Below, piece after piece: positions 1-9,192 of a stretch of 50,122 nt of DNA (its first letter is position 1; each line of letters opens with the position of its first letter). The notes beneath the pieces were generated by a model. It was not told where the DNA came from. It was given only the letters and a program-made list of their open reading frames with translations, and ran no database searches. This DNA is from Sphingosinicella terrae (GTDB lineage: Bacteria; Pseudomonadota; Alphaproteobacteria; Sphingomonadales; Sphingomonadaceae), in assembly GCF_003347635.1 (NCBI RefSeq), contig NZ_QDFY01000019.1:1-50122 (forward strand). Reading direction: 5' to 3'. The translations under genes were made by a program, and so were the position numbers.

Positions 1-155
1 CCGGACAGATGGCAGCATCCGACAACGTGCCACGCCCGAAAAACCGCTTGCGCTGTAGGGGGCGTCCACAGATGATGAAATTGACGACCCCCAGGCGTTC
101 TCAAATTCGACGCTGCCGTCGCCGTGGCGACATGGCCCGCATCGCCTTGGCCGAC
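1..155. other. intergenic edge without a recognised gene
   Basis: This stretch lies downstream of the aguB stop codon. Reading frames that cross it are antisense extensions of aguB and have the arginine-rich composition typical of GC-rich shadow frames. I see no terminator, RNA gene or repeat. Confidence 0.5.
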
Positions 156-1004
156 TCAGATGTCCTGCGTGATGCGCCCGTAAAGCTCGGGCCGGCGGTC
201 CCGGAAGAAGCCGAAGGCGGCGCGGTGGCGCTTCACCTGGTCGAGGTCGAGCGTCGCCGTCAGCACGCCCGTCTCGGAGGCGCCGAACTCGGCGAGCATG
301 TCGCCGCGCTCGTCGCAGATGAAGCTGTGGCCGTAGAAGGTCTGGCCGCATTCGTTCCCGATGCGGTTGGCGGCGACGACCGGGACCACGTTCGAGACGG
401 CATGGCCGATCATCGCCCGCCGCCACAGGCGGCTGGTGTCGAGGCCGGGATCGTGCGGCTCGGAGCCGATCGCGGTCGGGTAGAAGAGGATTTCGGCGCC
501 CATCAGCATCAGCGAACGCGCCGTCTCCGGATACCATTGGTCCCAGCAGATGCCGACGCCGAGCGTCGCCTCGGGCGTCGGCCATACCTTGAAGCCGGTA
601 TTGCCGGGCCGGAAATAGAATTTTTCCTCATAGCCCGGACCATCCGGGATGTGGCTCTTGCGATAGACCCCCATCACCGCGCCCTTGTCGTCGATCATCG
701 CCAGGCTGTTGTAGAAATGCGGCCCGTCCGCCTCGAAGAAGCTGGTCGGGATGGAGATCGAGAGCTCGGCGGCGAGCGCGCGCATCGCCAGCACGGCCGG
801 ATGGCGGTCGGCCGGCCGGGCATTGGCGAACAGCCCCTCATCCTCGGTGCGGCAGAAATAGGGGCCCTCGAACAGCTCCGGCGGCAGCACGACCCTGGCG
901 CCCCGCCCGGCCGCCTCGCGGACCAACTCGGAGACGTTGCGGATATTCTCGTCGATATCGTCGCCGAAGGCGAGCTGCAGCGCGGCGACGGTCAGTTCGG
1001 TCAT
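156..1004 (-). CDS. aguB: N-carbamoylputrescine amidase
   Basis: A 282-residue enzyme of the nitrilase (C-N hydrolase) superfamily that hydrolyses N-carbamoylputrescine to putrescine, CO2 and ammonia, the last step of the agmatine route to putrescine. The catalytic triad is visible: Glu43 in PPELFEGPYF, Lys116 in VYRKSHIPDG and Cys153 in GICWDQWYPE. The active-site and substrate loops match AguB rather than beta-ureidopropionase, and the length is normal for the family. No signal peptide, so cytosolic. It follows aguA on the same strand after 130 bp that hold two copies of a palindromic repeat, so the two genes are probably cotranscribed. The neighbouring gene makes its substrate, which strengthens the call. 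Confidence 0.95.
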   Translation of the reverse strand: MTELTVAALQLAFGDDIDENIRNVSELVREAAGRGARVVLPPELFEGPYFCRTEDEGLFANARPADRHPAVLAMRALAAELSISIPTSFFEADGPHFYNSLAMIDDKGAVMGVYRKSHIPDGPGYEEKFYFRPGNTGFKVWPTPEATLGVGICWDQWYPETARSLMLMGAEILFYPTAIGSEPHDPGLDTSRLWRRAMIGHAVSNVVPVVAANRIGNECGQTFYGHSFICDERGDMLAEFGASETGVLTATLDLDQVKRHRAAFGFFRDRRPELYGRITQDI

Positions 1005-1020
1005 CTCTGGCTCCTATATC

Positions 1021-1133
1021 CTCCCCCGCCTTTGCGGGGGAGGGGGACCGTGCGAAGCACAGTGGAAGGGGGTTTCCTCCCCCGCCCTTGCGGGGGAGGG
1101 GACCGTGCGCAGCACGGTGGAGGGGGACTCCCC
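1021..1133. repeat. two tandem units of a 56-bp palindromic intergenic repeat
   Basis: Two near-identical units start at 1021 and 1077. Each begins with a hairpin, CTCCCCCGCC-TTGCGGGGGAG, followed by a second small hairpin; in unit 2 the second one is perfect (ACCGTGC GCA GCACGGT). Units end in a G-rich run that can pair with the C-rich start of the next. They fill the aguA-aguB gap. Reading frames through them are spurious. The pattern resembles repetitive palindromic elements widespread in alphaproteobacteria. Confidence 0.85.
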
Positions 1134-1134
1134 C

Positions 1135-2121
1135 CTATCTCGGCACCTGCTGGCTGATGCAGTGGAAGCTGCCGCCGCCGGTCAGGACATGGTCGGCGCG
1201 AAGGCCGACGGCCTTGCGCCCCGGAAACAGGGCGCCGATCAGCTCGACCGCCGCCTCGTCATTGGCCGCCCCGTAGACGGGCACCACCACCGCCGCATTG
1301 CCGATGTAGAAGTTCATGTAGGAAGCCGGGATGATTTCGCCATCCCGCTCGATCCGCCCCGGCGAGGGGACGGCTGCGACTTCGACCCCGAACGCCTCGG
1401 CGCGGTAGCGGGCATCGTCATAGACGAGGGCGTTGGGATCGGCGCTGCTTTCCGGCACCGGCACCGCGAGCTTTCCCTCGGCGACGAACCGCGCGAGATT
1501 GTCGACATGGCCATCGGTATGGTCGTTGGCGAGGCCATTGCCGAGCCAGAGCAGCCGATCGATGCCGAGCTGGGTCCGCAGCCGCTCCTCGATCTCCGCC
1601 GCCGACAGGCCCGGATTGCGATTGTGATTCAAGAGGCATTGCTCGGTCGTCACGGCAAGGCCTGTGCCGTCGACGTCGATCGCGCCGCCCTCGAGCACCC
1701 AGTCGAACCACTCCGCCTCGAGATCGATCGTCTCGGCGAGCCGCCGCCCCACCGTGTCGTCGCCCTCGAGCTCGTACTTGCCGCCCCAGCCGTTGAAGCG
1801 GAAGCCGCGCGCCAGCCGCCGGTCGCTTTGCTTGAGGATGAGCGGCCCGGTGTCCCTCAGCCAGATGTCGCCGAACGGCTCCTGGACGATCGTCGCGAAC
1901 GGCGCCAGCCGCTTCGCCGCGGCGACCGAATCGGGATCCGCCGCAACCAGTCGGACCTCCTCGCCTCGGCCATCCGCATGCACCGCGGCCGCAAATGCCG
2001 CGACCTCCTCGCGCGCCGGCTCCAGATCCTCCACCCACAAATCGGGGTGACTGGGAAAGCCGATCCAGACGCAATCGTGCGGCGCCCATTCGGACGGCTG
2101 GCGGGGCGGGGGGATGTCCAT
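1135..2121 (-). CDS. aguA: agmatine deiminase
   Basis: About 328 residues of the peptidyl-arginine-deiminase-like family (Porph_ag_PAD type). It converts agmatine to N-carbamoylputrescine and ammonia, feeding AguB encoded just downstream. Visible features are the N-terminal PSEWAPHDCVWIGFPSH segment, the GGAIDVDG and NDHTDGHVDN active-site segments, and the C-terminal GGGSFHCISQQVP with the nucleophilic Cys eight residues from the end. An ATG at 2121 gives the usual family N-terminus; ATG 2133 is an alternative. The reading frame extends to 2202, but the extra residues do not look like protein. It is divergent from the toxin-antitoxin pair. Cytosolic. Confidence 0.94.
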   Translation of the reverse strand: MDIPPPRQPSEWAPHDCVWIGFPSHPDLWVEDLEPAREEVAAFAAAVHADGRGEEVRLVAADPDSVAAAKRLAPFATIVQEPFGDIWLRDTGPLILKQSDRRLARGFRFNGWGGKYELEGDDTVGRRLAETIDLEAEWFDWVLEGGAIDVDGTGLAVTTEQCLLNHNRNPGLSAAEIEERLRTQLGIDRLLWLGNGLANDHTDGHVDNLARFVAEGKLAVPVPESSADPNALVYDDARYRAEAFGVEVAAVPSPGRIERDGEIIPASYMNFYIGNAAVVVPVYGAANDEAAVELIGALFPGRKAVGLRADHVLTGGGSFHCISQQVPR

Positions 2122-2165
2122 GGCGGGCGCCATAGCGGGAAAGCCGGCTCGGCCCAACCGGGCGA

Positions 2166-2194
2166 TTGAGCAGCCCAAACTATTAGAGTAATAG
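2166..2194 (+). promoter_or_regulatory. candidate promoter of the DUF7662-VapB/VapC operon
   Basis: TTGAGC (2166-2171), a 17-bp spacer and TAATAG (2189-2194) make a good sigma70-type promoter pointing at the antitoxin gene. A strong ribosome site AAAGGAG (2201-2207) lies six bases before its ATG at 2214. The -10 box lies inside a perfect palindrome. Confidence 0.6.
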
Positions 2195-2196
2195 TT
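2178..2196. promoter_or_regulatory. perfect 19-bp palindrome, probable operator
   Basis: AACTATTAGAGTAATAGTT has two perfect 8-bp arms around GAG. It is A/T-rich in a very GC-rich chromosome and covers the -10 box of the toxin-antitoxin promoter, so a bound dimer would block RNA polymerase. VapBC complexes usually autoregulate through such sites. The assignment to this antitoxin is inferred from position. Confidence 0.6.
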
Positions 2197-2213
2197 CCCC
2201 AAAGGAGCTGATC

Positions 2214-2675
2214 ATGGGCAAATATGCGCCGTTGAGCGAGGCGCTCCGGCGCCGCGCTGGCGACGGCTGGAAAGCCACCTTCGCCGAGGTCGAGGCGATC
2301 CTCGGTTTTCCGCTCCCTCGGAGCGCAAGGAAGTACCGGGAATGGTGGGCGAATCAGCGCGGCGGCGGCCACAGTCAGGTGAGGGGCTGGCAGGACGCCG
2401 GCTGGCACGTTGGCAAGGTCGATATTGAGCGGGAGGAGGTCGAGTTCAGGCGGCTCGGCGCTGGTGTGTCCGGCCGCGTCGCCGAGGGGCAGGCCCCATT
2501 CGAGGAAGATCTCTTTGCTCGCGCCGCCGACTATCTCGGCACGGCCGATCGAGAGATTGTCGTCACGGAAGCGTTGAGGGCCCTGTGCGAGCGCGAGGCG
2601 GCTCGCCGGCTCGCCCGCCTCGGCGGAACGATGCCCGACCTCGAGCCCGCTCCGCGGCGTCGGCTCTCCTGGTGA
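2214..2675 (+). CDS. DUF7662-VapB fusion, putative type II antitoxin
   Basis: A 153-residue protein in two parts. Residues 1-81 resemble DUF7662: a start of the form KYxPLxE, then ATFAEVEAILGFPLPRSARK, YREWWANQ, HSQ and WQDAGWHVGKVD. Residues 97-153 resemble the second half of VapB antitoxins: FEEDLFARAADYLG, the helix TEALRALCEREAARRLARLG and the tail PDLEPAPRRR, which normally wraps VapC. The beta strand that opens a VapB ribbon-helix-helix is not recognisable, so the DUF7662 part may take over some of the DNA-binding or dimer role (inference). The start is fixed by AAAGGAG six bases upstream. It overlaps vapC by 4 bp. The family name for the N-terminal half is from memory of its motif pattern. 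Confidence 0.75.
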   Translation: MGKYAPLSEALRRRAGDGWKATFAEVEAILGFPLPRSARKYREWWANQRGGGHSQVRGWQDAGWHVGKVDIEREEVEFRRLGAGVSGRVAEGQAPFEEDLFARAADYLGTADREIVVTEALRALCEREAARRLARLGGTMPDLEPAPRRRLSW

Positions 2676-3043
2676 TCCTCGTCGACAGCTCAGTCTGGAT
2701 CGATCATTTCCGCGGATCGGACCCTGCCTTTATGACCAGGCTGGAGGCGGGCGAGATCCTCATGCATCCGTTCGTGCTCGGGGAATTGATGCTTGGCAGC
2801 GTGCGCGACAGGCCGGCCGTCTTTGCGGAGCTCGCGATGCTTCCAAGAGCCGCGGTCGCGACGCCTGCTGAAGTCCTGACCTTGATCGAGCATCAGTCAT
2901 TGCATGGCCGCGGCATCGGCTATGTCGACGCAGCCTTGTTGGCAGCGGTCCTGCTCGATCCGGAAGCGCGGCTGTGGACCCGCGATCGCCGCCTCGCGGC
3001 CATCGCCGAGGAGTTGTCGCTGAGCGCGCCGGAAGCGGCCTGA
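2672..3043 (+). CDS. vapC: PIN-domain ribonuclease toxin, VapC family
   Basis: A 123-residue PIN domain with the four expected acidic residues: Asp in ILVDSSVWIDHF, Glu in LGELMLGS, Asp in GYVDAALLAA and Asp in LWTRDRRL. VapC toxins are Mg-dependent RNases, often cutting tRNA or 23S rRNA loops, and are held inactive by VapB. The GTG start at 2672 overlaps the antitoxin stop as GTGA, which implies translational coupling; a longer frame from 2585 is antitoxin sequence read out of phase. It converges on the M28 peptidase gene with 21 bp between them. The RNA target cannot be told from sequence. Confidence 0.92.
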   Translation: MILVDSSVWIDHFRGSDPAFMTRLEAGEILMHPFVLGELMLGSVRDRPAVFAELAMLPRAAVATPAEVLTLIEHQSLHGRGIGYVDAALLAAVLLDPEARLWTRDRRLAAIAEELSLSAPEAA

Positions 3044-3064
3044 CGGCCGCTGCCTCGGCGGCCT

Positions 3065-4723
<1,659 letters not shown>

Positions 4724-4860
4724 CTCGGGCTCCGCTTGGGTCCGTGAGGGTGGGGATCGTCGCCTATTGGCAGCGCCGGCGGCTGCCGACAAGCATGGGC
4801 GTTTCGGATGTTGCGCCGTGCGGCGACCGTGAATAGCATGGCCGCATCAGGGGGGCTTTC

Positions 4861-6840
4861 ATGTACAAGAGCATGCTATTCGTCGCCGGACTGTTCGTGT
4901 CCGGAAGTGCCTTCGCGCAAGCCGCGGCCAATCCGGCCGAACTGTTCGGCGTCCGCGAAAGCGTCGAGCATATCGATATCTCGCCGGACGGTCGCCGGGT
5001 CCTGTTCCTTCAGCCGGGCCCGGGTCGTTCCACCATGGTTTTTGTTCACGAGCTGGACGGCGACGGCCAGCCGCGGCTCGTCGCCAATTCCGACGGTGAC
5101 CCGGAAAGGATGATCTGGTGCAACTTCGCCGGCAATGAAAGGATCGTCTGCCGGGTGATCGCGGTCACCGATTATGACGGGCTGTTGATCTCGATGGGCC
5201 GCCTCGTCGCCTTCGACGCCGATGACGGGCAGAACGTCCAGCTGCTCGGGCAGCGCAATTCCTATCACGACGCGCGCCTGCGCCAGTTCGACGGGGCGAT
5301 CATCGATTGGGTGCCCGACCGCGACGGCATGGTGATGATGAGCCGCGACTATGTGCCCGAGGCGGGCATGACCCACACGCGAATCGCGCGCCGCGCGGAC
5401 GGCCTGGGCGTGGACATGATCGACGTCCGCAACTTGCGCGCCAGCCGGATCGAGGCGCCGAACGCCCAGGCGAGCTGGTATCTCAGCGACGGCCGCGCCA
5501 ATGTCCGGATGATGGGCTCGCACGACGTGCGCGGCGCCACCGGGCAGCTCGGCACGCGCACCGACATCTATTACCGCACCGCGGCGGACCGCAGCTGGCG
5601 CAGCTTCGGAAGCTACGACGCCGCGACCCGTGAAGGCATGATCCCGCTGGCGGTGGATGCGACCGTGGACAGCGCCTATGTGCTGCAGAAGCTGGACGGG
5701 CGCTTCGCCCTCTACCGGGTCAAGCTGGACGGCTCGATGGCGACCGAGCTGGTCTTCGCCCACGATCGGGTGGACGTCGACGATGTCGTCCGGTCGAGCG
5801 ACGGCGGACGCGTGATCGGCCTCACCTTCGCCGAAGATCGCCGCCGGGTCGTCTATTTCGACGAGGAATATGAGCGGCTGTCGCGCACGCTCGCCCGGGC
5901 GATGCCGAACCTGCCGCTGATCGACTTCGGCACCGCCAGCGACGACGGCAACCGCATTCTCGTCCATGCCGGCAGCGACGCCGATCCCGGACGCTATTTC
6001 GTACACGACCGGCAGGCGCGGACGCTGAACGAGATCATGCTGGTCCGGCCGCAGCTGGAGAACGTCCCGCTGGCGACGGTGCAGGCGGTCTCCTATCCGT
6101 CCGCGGACGGGGTCTCGATCCCGGCCTATCTGACGCTGCCGCCCGGTCAGGAGGCGCGGGGCCTGCCGGCGGTCGTGCTGCCGCACGGAGGCCCCTCGGC
6201 GCGGGACGAATGGGGCTTCGACTGGCTCGCCCAATATCTCGCCCATTTGGGCTATGCCGTGCTCCAGCCCAATTATCGCGGGTCCGCCGGCTTCGGCGAC
6301 CAGTGGCTGCAGCAGAATGGTTTCCGCAGCTGGCGCACCTCGATCGGCGACATCGTCGCCGGCGCGCGCTGGCTCGCCTCGGAAGGAACGGCGGACGCGA
6401 ACCGGCTCGCGGTCGTGGGCTGGTCCTATGGCGGCTATGCCGCGCTCCAGTCCGGCGTCGTCGAGCCCGGCCTGTTCAAGGCGATCGTCGCCATCGCGCC
6501 GGTCACCGACCTCCAGCTCCTCAAGGACGAGGCCCGCGATTTCACCAATTCGCGCAATGTCGCCGAATTCATCGGCAGCGGCCCCCATGTCGCCGAGGGC
6601 TCGCCGCTGCGCCGCGCGGCGGCGCTGCAGGCGCCGGTGCTGCTCGTCCATGGCGATCGCGACATCAACGTCTCGATCGATCATTCCCGGCGGATGGATG
6701 CGGCGCTCGAGGCGGCGGGCAAGGAGAGCGAGCTGATCGTCTTTCCGGGCCTGGCCCACGATCTCGGCGACTCGTCCGCGCGGACGCAGATGCTGCAGCG
6801 GATCGGCAACCTGCTCGGCGAGCGGCTCGCCGCGCGCTGA
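4861..6840 (+). CDS. exported S9 family prolyl oligopeptidase-like serine peptidase
   Basis: A 659-residue protein beginning with a signal peptide, MYKSMLFVAGLFVSGSAFAQ. The N-terminal two thirds look like the seven-bladed propeller of S9 peptidases. The last third is an alpha/beta hydrolase with Ser522 in GWSYGGYAAL, Asp601 in HGDRDINVS and His633 in PGLAHDLGD, in the S9 order Ser-Asp-His. S9C/DPP-type enzymes cleave short peptides in the periplasm. AGGGGGG lies seven bases before the ATG. The divergent neighbour is an M28 peptidase. It ends just before a strong hairpin shared with rpsD. Confidence 0.92.
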   Translation: MYKSMLFVAGLFVSGSAFAQAAANPAELFGVRESVEHIDISPDGRRVLFLQPGPGRSTMVFVHELDGDGQPRLVANSDGDPERMIWCNFAGNERIVCRVIAVTDYDGLLISMGRLVAFDADDGQNVQLLGQRNSYHDARLRQFDGAIIDWVPDRDGMVMMSRDYVPEAGMTHTRIARRADGLGVDMIDVRNLRASRIEAPNAQASWYLSDGRANVRMMGSHDVRGATGQLGTRTDIYYRTAADRSWRSFGSYDAATREGMIPLAVDATVDSAYVLQKLDGRFALYRVKLDGSMATELVFAHDRVDVDDVVRSSDGGRVIGLTFAEDRRRVVYFDEEYERLSRTLARAMPNLPLIDFGTASDDGNRILVHAGSDADPGRYFVHDRQARTLNEIMLVRPQLENVPLATVQAVSYPSADGVSIPAYLTLPPGQEARGLPAVVLPHGGPSARDEWGFDWLAQYLAHLGYAVLQPNYRGSAGFGDQWLQQNGFRSWRTSIGDIVAGARWLASEGTADANRLAVVGWSYGGYAALQSGVVEPGLFKAIVAIAPVTDLQLLKDEARDFTNSRNVAEFIGSGPHVAEGSPLRRAAALQAPVLLVHGDRDINVSIDHSRRMDAALEAAGKESELIVFPGLAHDLGDSSARTQMLQRIGNLLGERLAAR

Positions 6841-6855
6841 GCTCCGGCCGCCCAA

Positions 6856-6886
6856 CGAAAAAGGCCCGGGCGCGAGCCCGGGCCTT
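6856..6886 (-). terminator. intrinsic terminator of rpsD
   Basis: A perfect 11-bp stem, AAGGCCCGGGC and GCCCGGGCCTT, with a GCGA loop (6861-6886). On the minus strand the stem runs into five T residues, as expected for Rho-independent termination of rpsD. On the plus strand the T-run is poor, but the hairpin may still stop S9 transcripts. Confidence 0.88.
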
Positions 6887-6912
6887 CTCTTCGCGGTGGC
6901 TGGAGCCCCGGA

Positions 6913-7527
6913 TCAGCGCGAGTAGAACTCGACGACCAGGTTGGGCTCCATCCGCACCGGATAGGGGACCTCGTCCAGGGTGGGGACGCGGTTGAAGGTG
7001 ATCTTGCTGGCGCCGTCCGGCACGACATAGTCGGGGATATCGCGCTCGGCGAGGCCCTGCGCCTCGAGCACCAGCGCCATTTCCTGCGCCTTCGGGCCCA
7101 GCTCGATGACGTCGCCGACGCTGATCCGCGCCGAAGCGATGTTGAGCTTGCGGCCGTTGACCCGGATGTGGCCGTGATTGACGAGCTGGCGCGCGGCCCA
7201 GATGGTCGGCGCGAACTTGGCGCGATAGACGATCATGTCGAGACGGCGCTCGAGCAGGCCAATGAGGTTCTGCGAGGTGTCGCCCTTCATGCGGCTCGCT
7301 TCCTGGAAGGTCCGCTTGAACTGCTTCTCGGTGACATCGCCATAATAGCCCTTCAGCTTCTGCTTGGCGCGCAGCTGAATGCCGAAGTCGGACAGCTTGC
7401 CCTTGCGGCGCTGGCCGTGCTGGCCGGGTCCATATTCGCGGCGGTTGACCGGGCTCTTGGGCCGTCCGAAGACGTTCTCGCCCATGCGGCGGTCGAGCTT
7501 GTACTTGGCGCTTGAGCGCTTCGACAT
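6913..7527 (-). CDS. rpsD: 30S ribosomal protein S4
   Basis: 204 residues starting [20 protein letters not shown], the usual alphaproteobacterial S4 N-terminus. Residues 94-155 or so hold the S4 RNA-binding domain ([20 protein letters not shown], then [14 protein letters not shown]). S4 binds the 5' domain of 16S rRNA and nucleates small-subunit assembly. The frame reads back to 7641, but the extra residues are not S4-like. It is a single-gene unit here, far from the ribosomal protein operons, as is common in this class. A terminator follows at once. Confidence 0.97.
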   Translation of the reverse strand: MSKRSSAKYKLDRRMGENVFGRPKSPVNRREYGPGQHGQRRKGKLSDFGIQLRAKQKLKGYYGDVTEKQFKRTFQEASRMKGDTSQNLIGLLERRLDMIVYRAKFAPTIWAARQLVNHGHIRVNGRKLNIASARISVGDVIELGPKAQEMALVLEAQGLAERDIPDYVVPDGASKITFNRVPTLDEVPYPVRMEPNLVVEFYSR

Positions 7528-7724
7528 GATTGACTCCAATTTGCTATCGTCAGGTCCCTGGAGCCGCACCGCCGGACCCGAACGCGACCGGCGCGGCCAC
7601 CGCTTCACCAGGGGTGCGGGGCCAATTGCGAAGGCGGGCACATGGGAGAGGCGCGGCGCGGAGTCAACCGCTTTCGCTGCCCCGGCGTCGGGAAGCGGAC
7701 CGGAAACCTCTTGAGATCAGCCGG

Positions 7725-7982
7725 TTACTCGCCCGGCCACATCCGTCGATTCTGGGCGTCGTCGACGCCCTGCTTGGTCTCGCGCCGGCGCGTCTCCCAT
7801 TCGGCCCGGGTCAGGCAGACCCGGCGCCGGTTGAGCCGCGATCCAGTCTCGCCGATCCGCTGGCAGATCACCTGGTTGGGATCGTAACCGCTCTGCGTAG
7901 CCCCCGTGCCCTGGTTCGCCTGCTGGCCGTAGGCGGCCGCGGCGGTCGCCATGGCTGCTCCCACGAAAAGGACTTTCTTCAT
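7725..7982 (-). CDS. small exported protein with a cysteine pair
   Basis: 85 residues. The first 20 or so (MKKVLFVGAAMATAAAAYGQ) form a signal peptide. The mature part has exactly two cysteines in CQRIGETGSRLNRRRVC, about 17 residues apart, followed by a charged LTRAEWETRRRETK helix. The pair probably forms a periplasmic disulphide. I recall similar short unnamed proteins in sphingomonads but know no function. The reading frame shows good codon use and a coherent signal peptide, which is why I accept it despite its size. Confidence 0.7.
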   Translation of the reverse strand: MKKVLFVGAAMATAAAAYGQQANQGTGATQSGYDPNQVICQRIGETGSRLNRRRVCLTRAEWETRRRETKQGVDDAQNRRMWPGE

Positions 7983-8058
7983 CTTGCTCAGCCCCTTGGC
8001 GCAGATGTCCGGAAGGCCTTCTGGATGCGTTCCGAAGCCGGAAAAGTCAAGATGTCCG

Positions 8059-8081
8059 GCCGCCGCGCTTCAGGCGGCGGC
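8059..8081 (-). terminator. hairpin downstream of the trmJ fusion, weak terminator candidate
   Basis: GCCGCCGC (8059-8066) pairs perfectly with GCGGCGGC (8074-8081). It lies 18 bp past the stop of the fusion gene, but no T-run follows on either strand, so termination is uncertain. Confidence 0.3.
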
Positions 8082-8098
8082 AAACCGCGCAAGATCGA

Positions 8099-9187
8099 TC
8101 ATTCCTCCGCGGGGGAGCGGCGCTTGCGCTGCGCGCGAGGTTCGGCGAGGGCGCGGACGATCCCGCGCAGCGCCTGGACCTCGCGCGTCGACCACCCCGC
8201 CTTGGTGAGGATCGTCCGGATGGTGTTCTTGGTCGTCGGAGTCCGGTCGGGCGGGTGGAAATAGTCGGCCGCCTCGAGCGCCCCGTAAAGCTGCTCGATC
8301 AGGCCCTCGAGATGCTCGTGCGGCGCCCGCGGCTCGGCGGCATCGCCCTCGGTGGGCACGGCCAGCGCGACATGCTTGGACCATTCGTAGGCGACGAGGA
8401 TGACCGCCTGGGCGAGGTTGAGGGAGCGGAAATCCGGATTGACCGGCACGGTGACGATCCGCCCCGCCAGCGCGACCTCGTCCGTCTCCAGCCCGGACCG
8501 CTCCGCCCCGAAGAGGATTGCCGACGGGCCGTCATGGCCATGTATCTCCCGCGCCGCCTCCTCCGGCGACACCACGGGGATGACGAGACCGCGCTTGCGC
8601 ACCGTCGTCGCGAACACGAACGGGCAGTCGGCGACCGCTTCGGCGACGCTGCCGAACACTCGCGCCCGCTCCAGCACGAGGTCCGCCCCGGAAGCGGCCG
8701 GCCCCGCGGCCGGATTGGGCCAGCCGTCGCGCGGGCTGACCAGCCTCAGGTCGGTCAGCCCGAAATTGAGCATCGCCCGCGCCGCCTTGCCGATATTCTC
8801 GCCGAGCTGCGGGCGAACGAGGACGATGGCAGGCGGGGGAGCCTTCGATGCCGCCCCCTTCCGCTCGTCCCGAGCAGCGGTTGAGCTTGCCGATGCCGCG
8901 TATCGAAGGATCGGCTTTTTCGCGAGCTGACTGATCATGTCCCGGTCGCCTCTGATGAGGGCCTCCTTCTTGGCGCGGCTCCATCCCTTCACCTGCCGCT
9001 CGGCAGCGAAGGCCTCGTCGCGGGAGGGGAAGGTCTCGGACCAGACAATCGCGACCGGTCGGCGCTTCTCCGTGTAGCCCCGAATTTCTCCTCTCTGATG
9101 CTGCGACAGGCGCAGATCGAGATCGTCCGTGTGGCCGGTATAGTAGCTGCCGTCGGAGCAGCGGAGCATGTAGGTGTAGAAGGCCAA
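8099..9187 (-). CDS. trmJ: GIY-YIG nuclease fused in frame to tRNA (cytidine/uridine-2'-O)-methyltransferase TrmJ
   Basis: 362 residues with no stop between two normally separate proteins. Residues 3-82 are a GIY-YIG domain of the small UPF0213/YhbQ type: YTYML and YYTG for the motif, Arg26 in LDLRLSQH, Glu63 in AAERQVKGWSRAKKEALI. Residues 118-362 are a complete SPOUT methyltransferase: IVLVRPQLGENIGKAARAML, LFGAERSGLETDEV and NPDFRSLNLAQAV, matching TrmJ, which 2'-O-methylates position 32 of tRNAs. Residues 92-109 are encoded by a dispersed repeat. TrmJ lacks its own ATG/GTG/TTG after the repeat. The start at 9187 is TTG with no clear ribosome site; ATG 8938 (codon 84) could give a TrmJ with a 34-residue leader. 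Confidence 0.88.
   Translation of the reverse strand: MAFYTYMLRCSDGSYYTGHTDDLDLRLSQHQRGEIRGYTEKRRPVAIVWSETFPSRDEAFAAERQVKGWSRAKKEALIRGDRDMISQLAKKPILRYAASASSTAARDERKGAASKAPPPAIVLVRPQLGENIGKAARAMLNFGLTDLRLVSPRDGWPNPAAGPAASGADLVLERARVFGSVAEAVADCPFVFATTVRKRGLVIPVVSPEEAAREIHGHDGPSAILFGAERSGLETDEVALAGRIVTVPVNPDFRSLNLAQAVILVAYEWSKHVALAVPTEGDAAEPRAPHEHLEGLIEQLYGALEAADYFHPPDRTPTTKNTIRTILTKAGWSTREVQALRGIVRALAEPRAQRKRRSPAEE
8861..8912. repeat. dispersed repeat, half B of the GIY-YIG cassette
   Basis: On the plus strand it opens CCGCTCGTCCCGAG, contains TGAGCTTGCCGA and ends TATCGAAGGATCGG. It aligns with 28864-28916 (CCGCTCATCCTGAG, TGAGCTTGGCGA, ATCGAAGGACCG). It is translated as the linker of the GIY-YIG::TrmJ fusion. 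It is inverted relative to the copy at 9193-9280. Confidence 0.75.
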
Positions 9188-9192
9188 AAGGC

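Noticed and set aside
1021-1133. CRISPR array
   Set aside because: Only two units, adjacent without unique spacers, each a double hairpin; no cas gene in the window.
9-1157. Long plus-strand reading frame of 382 codons
   Set aside because: It is antisense to aguB and runs through the palindromic repeats; Arg/Ala-rich composition with no motif, while the minus strand codes for a complete amidase.
4876-6855. 659-codon minus-strand reading frame
   Set aside because: Exact antisense shadow of the S9 peptidase, which has signal peptide and catalytic triad on the plus strand.
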